Part shown: in pieces, positions 1 through 8,850 of the stretch
Position numbering within the stretch: the stretch's first letter is position 1
How the letters are laid out: every line of letters starts with the position of its first letter
Assembly: GCA_016196925.1 (NCBI GenBank)
Contig: JACPWS010000017.1
Coordinates: 49,190 to 113,189 of the forward strand
DNA from: Burkholderiales bacterium
GTDB lineage: Bacteria > Pseudomonadota > Gammaproteobacteria > Burkholderiales > Burkholderiaceae_D
DNA length: 64,000 bases
Direction: 5' to 3'
Notes under the pieces: model-generated
Database searches by the model: none
Seen by the model: the letters and a program-made list of their open reading frames with translations, nothing else
Told to the model about the DNA's origin: nothing
Position numbers and translations under genes: made by a program

Positions 1-108
1 AGCCAGGGGCGTAAAGACCAGGAAGAGTAATTTTTATTGGCGATAGTCAGTTGGTACATAAGCTTCTTTTAGTGTTGGAAAATGTGTGCTTGCGCGCCCG
101 GTGCGCAA

Positions 109-1965
109 TCAGGGTTCGCGGCACAGGCAGTGGGTCAGCGCGACATAGGCTTTGCCTTCTTTTTGCAGGTCGGCCAGCCAGCCCAGTTCGCTCGCCATCC
201 TGGCGGCGGCGGCCGGCGGCAAGCCGCTAGTCCCGAGCGCAAGCTTGAACTGCTCGTGCATGGCTTGCGCAGCCGTTTCGCCGAATAGATTGAAGATGCG
301 GTCCAGCCTGGACGGTTCGCGCTCTATGTAGCTGATGCGGTAATCCTTGCCGAGCCGGGCGCGGCTGGCGGCCGACTTCAGCGCATCGGTGTAGCCGCCT
401 ACGGTGTCGATCAGGCCGCGCTCTTTCGCTTGCTGACCGGTCCAGACCCGTCCTTGGGCTACGGCGTCGATTTTCTCCGGCGTGGTGTGGCGCGCCGCCG
501 CCGCCTTGCCGGTGAAGTCGGCGTAAATATGGTTGATGCCGCTTTGCACCACGTCCGCCAGACGCGGATTCAAGGGGCGCAGCGGGTTGAAGCTGTCGCC
601 GAGCCAGGTGGTGGTGACGCCGCCGGTATGCACGCCTATCTTGTCTATGGCTTTTTCAGCGGTCGGCAAGATCGCGAATACGCCGATAGAGCCGGTGACG
701 GTGGTGGCGTCGGCGATCACTTCATCGGCCGCCATCGAAATCCAGTAACCGCCGGACGCGGCCACGTTGCCCATCGAGACCACGACTGGCTTGCCGGCCC
801 GGCGCGTCAGTTCCAGTTCGCGCCGTATCAGCTCGGAGCCGAAAGCGCTGCCGCCGGGCGAATCGACGCGCAACACCACGGCCTTGATCTGTTCGTCTTC
901 ACGCGCCTTGCGGATCAGGTTGGCGGTGGACAAGCCGCCGATCGCGCCCGGAGCGGCGATGCCTTCGCTGATCTCGCCGGCCGCCACCACCACGCCGACC
1001 GCGTCGCCGAACAGCTTGGGCCTCTGGTGCGCCAGGTAATCTTCAAAATTGATCTGGCGAAAACTCTTGCTGTGCTCGTCCCTGGCGCCGCGTTTCAGCA
1101 TCAGTTCGCGCAACTCGTCGCGGGTCTTCAAGCCGTCGACCAGCTTGGCCTTCAGCGCGAATCTGGCGAGGTCGCCATTCACGTCGTGTACCGATTGCGG
1201 CAAGCCGTCTATGCTGCGCATGATGGCGCCGGCCGGCAATTTGCGCGTTTTTTCCACGTCGTCGGTATAGCTCTTCCACATCGCGTTGTACAGGAAGCTC
1301 TCGGCTTCGGTCGCCGCCGGGGAAGGCGCATTCGCGATATACGGTTCGGCGAAACTCTTGTAGGTGCCGACCTTCAGCAGGTTGACGGTCACGCCGACTT
1401 TATCTAGCGCGTCGCGGTAATAATTGCGATAGCGGCCGAAGCCGCTCATCATCACCATCCCCATCGGGTGCAGATAAACTTCATCGGCATGGGCCGCCAG
1501 CAAATACTGGCGCTGGTCGTAGCTCGAGCCCCAGGCGAGCACGGTCTTGCCGCTGGCCTTGAAGCGCTCGATGGCGGCCGCCACTTCGCGCAACATGGGT
1601 AGGCCGGCGCCGCTCATGTCGTCCAGCAGCAGCACGGCGCTGCCGATCTTCGGGTCTTTGGCGGCATGATCGAGCACCAGCAAGATGTCGCGCAATTGCG
1701 TCGAGCGTTGCCGGTCGCCCTGGGCTTCCGCCAGCAAGGTTTCGCGCGCGCCGCCGGCGTGCTGCTCGACCAGCGCGCCCTTGAAATCGAGCACCAGGGC
1801 GGTTTTGCTTTCCAGTATTTTGGGGCCGCCGCTGAAGATGCCTATCGCCAGCAACACCAGCAGCGCCAGCAAGACCAGGTTCAGCAAGACGCGGCGGCTG
1901 AAATCGAGCGCCTGCCACAGCAGCTTGAAGCCGCGTCCTATCAGGCGTAATGGAGAAAAAGTCAT
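109..1965 (-). CDS. sppA: Signal peptide peptidase SppA, 67K type
   Basis: Inner-membrane serine protease (family S49) that degrades signal peptides left after secretion. The 618-residue length fits the long 67K form with two tandem S49 domains. One membrane anchor lies at about residues 25-44, and the rest should be periplasmic. The expected catalytic dyad is visible: the general-base lysine in VGTYKSFAEP (K203) in the first domain and the nucleophile serine in NVAASGGYW (S404) in the second. The ATG at 1965 has AGGAAA upstream at good spacing. It is followed on the same strand, 22 bp upstream, by an exported nuclease. Family assignment is firm. Confidence 0.95.
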   Translation of the reverse strand: MTFSPLRLIGRGFKLLWQALDFSRRVLLNLVLLALLVLLAIGIFSGGPKILESKTALVLDFKGALVEQHAGGARETLLAEAQGDRQRSTQLRDILLVLDHAAKDPKIGSAVLLLDDMSGAGLPMLREVAAAIERFKASGKTVLAWGSSYDQRQYLLAAHADEVYLHPMGMVMMSGFGRYRNYYRDALDKVGVTVNLLKVGTYKSFAEPYIANAPSPAATEAESFLYNAMWKSYTDDVEKTRKLPAGAIMRSIDGLPQSVHDVNGDLARFALKAKLVDGLKTRDELRELMLKRGARDEHSKSFRQINFEDYLAHQRPKLFGDAVGVVVAAGEISEGIAAPGAIGGLSTANLIRKAREDEQIKAVVLRVDSPGGSAFGSELIRRELELTRRAGKPVVVSMGNVAASGGYWISMAADEVIADATTVTGSIGVFAILPTAEKAIDKIGVHTGGVTTTWLGDSFNPLRPLNPRLADVVQSGINHIYADFTGKAAAARHTTPEKIDAVAQGRVWTGQQAKERGLIDTVGGYTDALKSAASRARLGKDYRISYIEREPSRLDRIFNLFGETAAQAMHEQFKLALGTSGLPPAAAARMASELGWLADLQKEGKAYVALTHCLCREP

Positions 1966-1987
1966 AATATTTCCTGTGATGGGGGGA

Positions 1988-3001
1988 TTACTCGGGCCAG
2001 ATCGCCTGCAACAATTGCGCCAGATGGGCGCCGGCGCGCACCAGCGCGTCTTCCTTCACGGCGGCCATGGTTTTTTCGTATTCCAGCGGCAAGGCAATCG
2101 ACCAGCTATTGCCGCGCGGGCCAGTCGTGGCCTTGCTGAACTGGGTGCCGGCATACACCGTTCTGGCGTCGCGCATGGCGTCGTCGGCCCAGTTGGCCGG
2201 CCACAGTTCTAGCGGGCCGGCCGTTTTGTCCAGGGCGCGCGCTTTTTTGCCGAGGGCCTCATTCATGCGACCGCGCTTGAATGGCTGCGGGATGTCGTCC
2301 CACAGCGTGTGCAGGTTGCCGCACGGGCATTGCAAGGCATTGCCGCCGACGGTATTGCTGCTGCGATCGTAAGCGCCGGCATCCGGGTTGACGAGCTTGC
2401 CGTCGGAATCGAGAAACACCGAACCCACGTGCAAAGGCTGGTGGATGTCTCCGACATAATGCGTCAGCAGTGCCAGCGCTTCGCGCTCATCCTTGAAACG
2501 GAACGGCTGCGGCTGCGGCTTGCCTTGCAATACCGCGATCGCGGCGCGGATCGCGTGCACCACGTCGTGGTCGCTGGTGCCGGCATAGCCGGTCTTATAG
2601 CGCGTGTGCTGCAGGCTGACGTCGGCGTAATGGTATTGCTTGTGGCAGTTTTCCTCGTCGGCCGCCGGCTTGCATTGATCGTTATTGCGCCTGACGTAAT
2701 CGGCCATGGCGGCGATGCCGGCCGCGGTTTCATAAGGCGCGCATTCCGGGTAGCGCCCGGCCGAGGTATAGGCGAAATCTTTTTCCGGCGCGACGCCTTT
2801 GACGCAGTCGCCCCAGACCGAGATTTTTTCCAGGCTGCCGTCGCCGAGCAAGGCCTTGACTTGGGCGCCGGCCTTGCTGCCGGCCAGCAGGGTATCGGCA
2901 ATCGCGCCTACCGTCTGGTGTCCTTCCGCGCCCCAGGCGAAACCGAGTTGGGGCGTTGCGCTCACGGCGGCCAGTACGACCGAAATCAATAATTTTTTCA
3001 T
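1988..3001 (-). CDS. Exported S1/P1-type zinc-dependent nuclease
   Basis: Three-zinc nuclease that cleaves single-stranded DNA/RNA and can remove 3' phosphates; predicted secreted to the periplasm or outside. The N-terminus (MKKLLISVVLAAVSA) is a signal peptide whose likely cleavage leaves tryptophan at or next to the mature end, as needed for the zinc site. Family zinc-ligand motifs are present in order: AWGAEGHQTVG, SVWGD, THYVGDIHQPLHVG and NLHTLWDD. I chose the internal ATG at 3001 rather than 3013 because it places the signal peptide at the very start; neither has a clear Shine-Dalgarno. About 337 residues, slightly longer than typical members because of a cysteine-containing insertion after residue 60. 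Confidence 0.88.
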   Translation of the reverse strand: MKKLLISVVLAAVSATPQLGFAWGAEGHQTVGAIADTLLAGSKAGAQVKALLGDGSLEKISVWGDCVKGVAPEKDFAYTSAGRYPECAPYETAAGIAAMADYVRRNNDQCKPAADEENCHKQYHYADVSLQHTRYKTGYAGTSDHDVVHAIRAAIAVLQGKPQPQPFRFKDEREALALLTHYVGDIHQPLHVGSVFLDSDGKLVNPDAGAYDRSSNTVGGNALQCPCGNLHTLWDDIPQPFKRGRMNEALGKKARALDKTAGPLELWPANWADDAMRDARTVYAGTQFSKATTGPRGNSWSIALPLEYEKTMAAVKEDALVRAGAHLAQLLQAIWPE

Positions 3002-3229
3002 GGGGAGTAGCATGGGAAGTCGTAAATGGGGCGCTGCGCCGCCTTCTATTGGAGAGATGACGAGGATATAACAAAGCGCTGCAAAAGTGTGAGGCGGATG
3101 GCCGCACGCGGCGCAGCAATTGCGGATTGCAGCGCGCCGGCGCCAAACCGTGCTCTTTTTGCAATTCGACTAATGCCCGAATACCGGCTAAACTTGTCGG
3201 CTTTTCTCTCCAAATTTGCGGTATCTGCA

Positions 3230-4885
3230 ATGAACACCAACACCGAAACTTCCGCCGCGCCTGTCGAGGCTGCCGCCACGCCCGCCAAAGACTTGATCAG
3301 CCGCGAAGTGGCGCGCCGCCGTACTTTCGGCATCATTTCCCACCCGGACGCCGGCAAGACTACGCTGACTGAAAAATTGCTGATGTTTTCCGGCGCGATC
3401 CAGCTGGCCGGCACGGTCAAGGCGCGTAAGAGCGGGCGCCATGCGACTTCCGACTGGATGGAGATCGAAAAGCAGCGCGGCATTTCGGTCGCCTCTTCGG
3501 TGATGCAGTTCGAGTACCGCGACCACGTGGTGAACTTGCTCGACACGCCCGGTCACCAGGATTTTTCCGAAGATACTTACCGCGTGCTGACCGCGGTCGA
3601 TTCGGCGCTGATGGTGATCGACGCCGCCAAGGGTGTGGAAGAGCAGACCATTAAACTGCTGAACGTGTGCCGCATGCGCAATACGCCTATCATTACCTTC
3701 GTCAACAAGATGGACCGCGAAACGCGCGATCCGCTCGAATTGCTGGACGAACTCGAATCGGTGCTGAAGATACAATGCGCGCCGGTCACCTGGCCTATCG
3801 GCATGGGCAAGACTTTTCGCGGCGTGTACCACATCCTGAAAGACGAAATCCTGTTGTTCACGCCCGGCAGCGAGCGCGCCGACCAGGAATTTGAAGTGGT
3901 GAAGGGCATAGACAATCCGCGCCTGGCCCAGATGTTCCCGCTCGAAATCGAGCAATTGAAGATGGAAGTCGAGCTGGTGCACGGCGCTTCCCATCCTTTC
4001 AGCCTGGAAGACTTTTTGGCCGGCACCCAGACCCCGGTGTTTTTCGGTTCCGCCATCAATAACTTCGGCGTGCGCGAGATTCTGAATGCGCTGCTCGATT
4101 GGGCGCCGCCGCCGCGCGGACGCGACGCCACCGTGCGTGCGGTAGAGCCGCGCGAAACGCCGTTCTCCGGCTTCGTGTTCAAGATCCAGGCCAACATGGA
4201 CCCGGCGCACCGCGACCGCATCGCATTTTTGCGCGTGTGTTCCGGCCGCTTCGAGCGCGGCATGAAGCTCAAGCATCTGCGCCTGAACCGCGAGGTCAAG
4301 GTGTCGTCGGTGGTGACTTTCATGGCGTCTTCGCGCGAGCAGGTGGAAGAGGCTTACGCCGGCGATATCATCGGTTTGCCGAACCACGGCAATATGCAGA
4401 TCGGCGACAGTTTTTCCGAAGGCGAGCTGCTGCAATTCACCGGCATCCCTTATTTCGCGCCGGATTTCTTCCGCACTGCGCGCATCCTGAATCCGCTGAA
4501 GATCAAGCAATTGCAAAAGGGTTTGCAGCAGCTCGGCGAAGAGGGGGCGGTGCAGGTGTTCAAGCCGGTGGTCAGCAGCGATCTGGTACTCGGTGCGGTC
4601 GGCGTGCTGCAGTTTGAAGTGGTGGCCAGCCGTCTGAAGAATGAATACGGGGTGGACGCGGTGTTCGAAGGCACCAGCATTTCCAGCGCGCGCTGGATCA
4701 CTTGCGACGACAAGAAAATGCTGGCGGATTTCGAGCGTTCCAGCGCCGGCGGTAATCTCGCCTACGATGCGGCCGGCAATATGGCTTATCTGGCGACTTC
4801 CGGCGTCAACCTGAAACTGACGCAAGAGCGCTGGCCAGGCGTGACCTTCCATGCGACGCGCGAACACGCGGCCAAGCTGGGATAA
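3230..4885 (+). CDS. prfC: Peptide chain release factor 3 (RF3)
   Basis: Translational GTPase that recycles RF1/RF2 from the ribosome after termination. The GTPase motifs are complete: P-loop [13 protein letters not shown]3 [14 protein letters not shown] and G4 NKMDR. The remaining sequence matches the domain II/III architecture of RF3. The frame is open from 3026, but the ATG at 3230 gives MNTNTETS... followed by a short Ala-rich tail and then the conserved [23 protein letters not shown] block; 551 residues, a little longer than the E. coli protein. It is divergent from the nuclease gene upstream. Confidence 0.96.
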   Translation: MNTNTETSAAPVEAAATPAKDLISREVARRRTFGIISHPDAGKTTLTEKLLMFSGAIQLAGTVKARKSGRHATSDWMEIEKQRGISVASSVMQFEYRDHVVNLLDTPGHQDFSEDTYRVLTAVDSALMVIDAAKGVEEQTIKLLNVCRMRNTPIITFVNKMDRETRDPLELLDELESVLKIQCAPVTWPIGMGKTFRGVYHILKDEILLFTPGSERADQEFEVVKGIDNPRLAQMFPLEIEQLKMEVELVHGASHPFSLEDFLAGTQTPVFFGSAINNFGVREILNALLDWAPPPRGRDATVRAVEPRETPFSGFVFKIQANMDPAHRDRIAFLRVCSGRFERGMKLKHLRLNREVKVSSVVTFMASSREQVEEAYAGDIIGLPNHGNMQIGDSFSEGELLQFTGIPYFAPDFFRTARILNPLKIKQLQKGLQQLGEEGAVQVFKPVVSSDLVLGAVGVLQFEVVASRLKNEYGVDAVFEGTSISSARWITCDDKKMLADFERSSAGGNLAYDAAGNMAYLATSGVNLKLTQERWPGVTFHATREHAAKLG

Positions 4886-4915
4886 TCCTGGATAATCACG
4901 GATTTAATCGGATTT

Positions 4916-4988
4916 CGTCATCCCCGCGAAAGCGGGGATCCACCTAAGTATTTGATTTACATGGATTCCCGTTTTCGCGGGAATGACG
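4916..4988. repeat. dRS3-like inverted repeat pair
   Basis: Two facing copies of a 27-base unit: CGTCATCCCCGCG...GGGGATCCA at 4916-4942 and its near reverse complement TGGATTCCCG...GGGAATGACG at 4962-4988. The right copy contains ATTCCC-N8-GGGAAT, the consensus arrangement of neisserial dRS3 repeats. It separates convergent prfC and the DUF1275 gene and could also act as a transcriptional barrier. Related copies lie at 15802, 20382-20518 and, decayed, near 63718. Confidence 0.8.
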
Positions 4989-5020
4989 CTTTTTGAATTA
5001 ATCTGCGTTTCCCTAGATAA

Positions 5021-5773
5021 TCAGCTTCCCTTGGTGTTGCCGATGGTTCTGAAATTTGGCGCCACCGACAGCACCACCAGCGCCAGCGCCAGCGGCAGCG
5101 TGGAAATGAAGCCGAGGTACTTGAAGCCCGATGCGCCCAGGATGCCGCCGATAAAAAAAGCGCAGACCAGCACCGCATGCAGACGCAATTTATGGCGATT
5201 CGCCGCAATTTCAGGGTGGGGGCTGAGCCGGCTCTGGCGGTTCCAGTAAATCAGTTTCCCCATCTCTATGCCGATATCGGTCACCAGACCGGTCACGTGC
5301 GTGGTGCGGATTTCCGCATGCGAAATCTTGGTCACCAGCGCGTTTTGCAAGCCCATCACATAACACAGCAATACCGCGGTAAACGAGACCGTGATCACCG
5401 CGTGTTCCTGCAATTCGGTGCCGACCAGGCCGAACACCAATAACAAGATCGCTTCCAGCAACAGCACCGGCGTGTAGATGTAGCGCATGCCGCTGCGCTT
5501 GGCGTAATTCACCATCAGGGCGGTACAAGCGGCGCCCCAGGAAAAAGCGGCCAGCAGAAATAAGGCGGCCAACGCCGGCACCAGCCTGCCGAGGATTAAG
5601 TCGTCCGCGGCCGTGGATAGTATGCCCGTCATATGCGAAGTGTATTGTCCTACCGCCAGGAAACCGCCCGCATTCAAGGCCCCCGCCACGCAGGCCAGCG
5701 TGACGCCGAGATGCAAGTTGGCTTGTGGCGTGCGTTTCGGCGAGGTCAGTTTCGCAAGATAGTGGATGGGCAT
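5021..5773 (-). CDS. DUF1275 (YoaK-like) multi-pass membrane protein
   Basis: About 250 residues with six to seven hydrophobic segments and the family hallmarks ACVAGALNAGGFLAVGQYTSHMTG near the N-terminus and GLQNALVTKISHAEIRTTHVTGLVTDIG in the middle. Members of this family are inner-membrane proteins of unknown function; no substrate can be claimed. The frame is open to 5854, but the ATG at 5773 (MPIHYLAKLTSPKR) is chosen because the homology starts just after it and the upstream extension is low-complexity. No strong ribosome-binding site is visible. Confidence 0.85.
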   Translation of the reverse strand: MPIHYLAKLTSPKRTPQANLHLGVTLACVAGALNAGGFLAVGQYTSHMTGILSTAADDLILGRLVPALAALFLLAAFSWGAACTALMVNYAKRSGMRYIYTPVLLLEAILLLVFGLVGTELQEHAVITVSFTAVLLCYVMGLQNALVTKISHAEIRTTHVTGLVTDIGIEMGKLIYWNRQSRLSPHPEIAANRHKLRLHAVLVCAFFIGGILGASGFKYLGFISTLPLALALVVLSVAPNFRTIGNTKGS

Positions 5774-5926
5774 GGGGTGAAAGGTGGCAAGCGGATCTAG
5801 GGGGGGGCTGGGGCGAGAACACCCTAGTGTAGCGCTTCCGGCCTGTTTTTGCACGACTGTCCTATTTTAATGGCGGCCAGGCAAGGCAGTATTGTCAAAA
5901 AATGCGAGATACCACTTGGATACCTA

Positions 5927-5956
5927 TTGACGGTCGTCGTAAAAAAAGCCTACAGT
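5927..5956 (+). promoter_or_regulatory. Candidate sigma-70 promoter of the amino-sugar locus
   Basis: TTGACG (5927-5932), an 18-base spacer and TACAGT (5951-5956) lie about 70 bases before the kinase start. Immediately upstream, 5909-5924 holds GATACC twice (GATACCACTTGGATACC), overlapping the -35 approach, a position suited to binding by the GntR-family regulator encoded in the same operon. The promoter call is by eye; the operator is inference. Confidence 0.45.
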
Positions 5957-6027
5957 GCAGTCTCGCATCTTCAGGGCCCGATTTCCTGGGCATACACTTG
6001 TCGCTATCCGCAAACTATCGAAACCTC

Positions 6028-6981
6028 ATGCAACAACACGCGCTGGCGCAGCCAATCTCGCCTACCTCGTCATTCTCGCCCGCCACGGCGGCAAGTAGCC
6101 GCAGCGGCGCTTGCGCTTATCTGATCGGCGTCGATGGCGGCGGCACTGGCACGCGAGTGGCCTTGGCCGGCGCCGATGGCGAACAGCTCGGGCGCGGCAG
6201 CGCCGGGCCTTCCGGCCTGGCGCACGGGGTAGACCGGGCCTGGCAAGCGATCTTGGCGGCGACAGCGCAAGCGTTTGCGAACGCCGGCCTGGGCATGCCG
6301 GACTTATCCGCGATCGCCGCCGGTTGCGGCCTGGCTGGCATCAATAATCGCTTGTGGGCGCAAGTATTCGTGCAGCAGAATCCCGGCTTTGCCGTGTTGC
6401 TGGCTGAGACCGATGCGTACACCAGCTTGCTCGGCGCGCATGGTGGTAAGCCGGGCGCCATCATTGCGCTCGGCACCGGCAGCGTGGGCGAAGTCTTGCA
6501 AGCCGACGGCCGGCGGCGCGAAGTCGGCGGCTGGGGTTTTCCGGTCAGCGACGAAGCCGGCGGCGCCTGGCTGGGGCAGCGCGCGATCAACCATTTGCAG
6601 CGCGCGCTCGACGGCCGCCGGCAGCAAGATGCCTTGGCGGCAGCCTTGCTCGCGCATTGCGGCGGCAGCAAGGATGCGCTGTTTAGCTGGCTGGCGCAAG
6701 CCAATCAGACGCGCTACGCCGAACTGGCGCCGCTCGTGATCCGCTATGCGGGCGACGTGGAAGCGGCGCGCCAGATCATGCTGGAAGCCGGGCGCGAAGT
6801 GGAATTGATGGCGCAGGCGCTCGATCCTTGCGGAGAATTGCCGCTGGCGCTGTGCGGCGGGCTGGCGACGCCGCTGTGGGATTATCTGCCGCCGGCCCTG
6901 TTGCGGCGCGTGCACCGGCCGCACGGCGACGCCGCGGCCGGTGCGCTGATACTGATACGGCGCCATGTGCAGCGCGCATAA
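6028..6981 (+). CDS. BadF/BadG-type sugar kinase, probable N-acetylglucosamine kinase
   Basis: ASKHA-fold kinase. The N-terminal phosphate-binding loop GVDGGGTGTRVALAG and the second phosphate motif ALGTGSVGEVL are clear, as is GWGFPVSDEAGGAWLG, typical of the BadF/NAGK group. Its place next to nagA suggests that it makes GlcNAc-6-phosphate, the substrate of NagA, from free GlcNAc released by the GH3 enzyme. The frame is open from 5902; the ATG at 6028 (MQQHALAQ) gives 317 residues and lies after the candidate promoter. It has a 35-residue low-complexity lead before the kinase fold, so a later start remains possible. Substrate is inferred from context. Confidence 0.8.
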   Translation: MQQHALAQPISPTSSFSPATAASSRSGACAYLIGVDGGGTGTRVALAGADGEQLGRGSAGPSGLAHGVDRAWQAILAATAQAFANAGLGMPDLSAIAAGCGLAGINNRLWAQVFVQQNPGFAVLLAETDAYTSLLGAHGGKPGAIIALGTGSVGEVLQADGRRREVGGWGFPVSDEAGGAWLGQRAINHLQRALDGRRQQDALAAALLAHCGGSKDALFSWLAQANQTRYAELAPLVIRYAGDVEAARQIMLEAGREVELMAQALDPCGELPLALCGGLATPLWDYLPPALLRRVHRPHGDAAAGALILIRRHVQRA

Positions 6982-7000
6982 CAGAAAAGAGAGCGACCCC

Positions 7001-7735
7001 ATGCTGGCACAACTGGCGGCTTTCAAGCCGGACAGCGCAAACCCCACCCCCTTGTATCTGCAACTGGCGAATAGGCTGGCGAGCGGCATCCATAGCGGCT
7101 TGTGGCAGCCGGACGAAGCGCTGCCTTCCGAGCGCATGTTGTCGGAAACGCTGGAGATTTCGCGCGTCACGGCGCGCAAGGCGATAGCCGTGCTGTGCGA
7201 GCGTGGCATGCTGACGCGCAAGCACGGTTCCGGCACCTATATCGCGCCGAAGCTGGAGCAAGCCTTGTCGTGCCTGAGCAGTTTTAGCGAAGAGTTGCGT
7301 CAGCGCGGTTTTGTGCCCGGTTCGCAATGGCTGTCGCGCGAAACCGGCATCGCCGCGCCGGAAGAAATCCTGGCGCTAGGCTTGTCGCCGAATAGCGTGG
7401 TGTCGCGCCTGAAGCGCCTGCGCACCGCCGACAATGTGGTGATGGCGATAGAAAGCAGCACGATACCGGCACTGTATCTGCCGAATCCCAAGCAAGTCGG
7501 CAGCAGCCTGTACGGCTATCTGGAAGCGCACGACGCGGCGCCGACGCGCGCCTTGCAGCATATCCGCGCCGTCAACGCGACGACTGAGCAGGCGCGCCTG
7601 GCCGGCATCAAGCCGGGGGCGGCGATGCTGTTCATTACCCGGGTCGGCTATCTGGCGGGCGGGGCGGCGATAGAGCTGACCCATTCGTATTGCCGCAGCG
7701 ATTACTATGATTTTGTAGCGGAGTTGTTCCGATGA
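7001..7735 (+). CDS. GntR/HutC-family (UTRA) transcriptional regulator of amino-sugar genes
   Basis: A 244-residue regulator with an N-terminal winged helix (about residues 15-80; PLYLQLANRLASGI... through RKHGSGTYIAP) and a C-terminal UTRA ligand-binding domain ending in ELTHSYCRSDYYDFVAE. This is the architecture of DasR/NagR/NagQ regulators, which respond to GlcNAc-6-P or GlcN-6-P. The ATG at 7001 follows AGAGAG; the in-frame codon at 6965 overlaps the kinase gene and is less likely. Its stop codon overlaps the nagA start as ATGA, so it is translationally coupled and probably autoregulated with the operon. Confidence 0.88.
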   Translation: MLAQLAAFKPDSANPTPLYLQLANRLASGIHSGLWQPDEALPSERMLSETLEISRVTARKAIAVLCERGMLTRKHGSGTYIAPKLEQALSCLSSFSEELRQRGFVPGSQWLSRETGIAAPEEILALGLSPNSVVSRLKRLRTADNVVMAIESSTIPALYLPNPKQVGSSLYGYLEAHDAAPTRALQHIRAVNATTEQARLAGIKPGAAMLFITRVGYLAGGAAIELTHSYCRSDYYDFVAELFR

Positions 7736-8850
7736 ACCAGTCTCAACAAGTCGCCCGGCAAATAGCGGGGCAAATCCTGACGCCGTCCGGCTGGCTCGGC
7801 GGCAACATAGTCTTTGCCGAAAAAATCCAGACCATCAGCGCCGGGCAAGCGGTGCCGGAGCTGTATATCTTGCCCGGCTTTGTCGATCTGCACGTGCACG
7901 GCGCCGGCGGCAAGGACAGCATGGAGGGCGGCGACGCGCTGGAAATCATTGCGCGCCAGCATGCGCAGCACGGCACCACCAGCATGCTGGCCACCACCAT
8001 GACCGCACCGCTGGCCGACCTCGAGCGCGCGCTGCGCGCGATTAACGGCTCGGTACAACAGCGTGCGCCGGGCGGCGCGCGCGTGCTCGGCGTGCATCTG
8101 GAAGGCCCGTACATCAACCCCGGCAAGCTCGGCGCGCAGCCGGCCTTCGCCTGCGACGGCACGCTGGAGCAGGTGCAGCGGCTGCATGCGCTGGCGCCGA
8201 TACGGCTGGTCACGGTGGCGCCGGAAATGGACAATCACCTGCAACTGGTGCGCGAGTTGACGGCGCTCGGCATGCGCGTGCAGCTCGGCCATACGCTCGG
8301 CACTTACGAGCAGGGCGTGGCGGCGCTGGAAAATGGCGCGAGCGGTTTCACCCATCTGTATAACGCTATGTCGCGCCTCGACCACCGGGCGCCCGGCATG
8401 GTCGGCGCGGCGCTGGCGCATGCGCAGTTTTCCGAAATCATTCCCGACTTGCTGCATGTACATCCGGGTGCGATCAAGGCTGCGCTGCGCGCAATTCCGC
8501 AACTGTATTGCGTGACCGATTCCACCGCCGCGACCGGCATGCCAGACGGCCAATATCTGCTGGGCCGGCAGGTGGTGCACAAGTGCCTGGGCGGCGTGCG
8601 CCTGGCCGACGGCACGCTGGCCGGCAGTACGCTGACCATGGATCAGGCGCTGCGCAATCTGGTCGGCATCGGCCTCGAGCTGGCCGATGCCTCCAAACGC
8701 GTGTCGACTTATGCCGCCGATCATCTCGGCCTGAGCGGGCGCGGCCGTTTGCAGCCCGGCGCATATGCTGATCTGGTCGTGCTCGACCGCCAACTGAAGC
8801 TGATCGCCGTGTATGTAGAAGGAGAAAAAATTGAACTCGACTATGCCTAG
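7732..8850 (+). CDS. nagA: N-acetylglucosamine-6-phosphate deacetylase
   Basis: Amidohydrolase that converts GlcNAc-6-P to GlcN-6-P and acetate. At 372 residues it has normal length. Key residues are visible: the HVH metal motif (H54, H56), metal-binding E124 in HLEGPYINP, H187 in LGHT, H208 in THLYNAM and catalytic D263 in VTDSTAATG. It overlaps the regulator by four bases upstream and the GH3 gene by 20 bases downstream, so the three genes are one operon. No nagB (deaminase) or GlcNAc transporter gene is in the window; the pathway must be completed elsewhere. Confidence 0.95.
   Translation: MNQSQQVARQIAGQILTPSGWLGGNIVFAEKIQTISAGQAVPELYILPGFVDLHVHGAGGKDSMEGGDALEIIARQHAQHGTTSMLATTMTAPLADLERALRAINGSVQQRAPGGARVLGVHLEGPYINPGKLGAQPAFACDGTLEQVQRLHALAPIRLVTVAPEMDNHLQLVRELTALGMRVQLGHTLGTYEQGVAALENGASGFTHLYNAMSRLDHRAPGMVGAALAHAQFSEIIPDLLHVHPGAIKAALRAIPQLYCVTDSTAATGMPDGQYLLGRQVVHKCLGGVRLADGTLAGSTLTMDQALRNLVGIGLELADASKRVSTYAADHLGLSGRGRLQPGAYADLVVLDRQLKLIAVYVEGEKIELDYA

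Noticed and set aside
3188..4867. Long minus-strand open frame of 559 codons opposite prfC
   Set aside because: Mirror of a well-supported gene in GC-rich sequence; His/Arg/Gln-rich translation without any recognisable domain.
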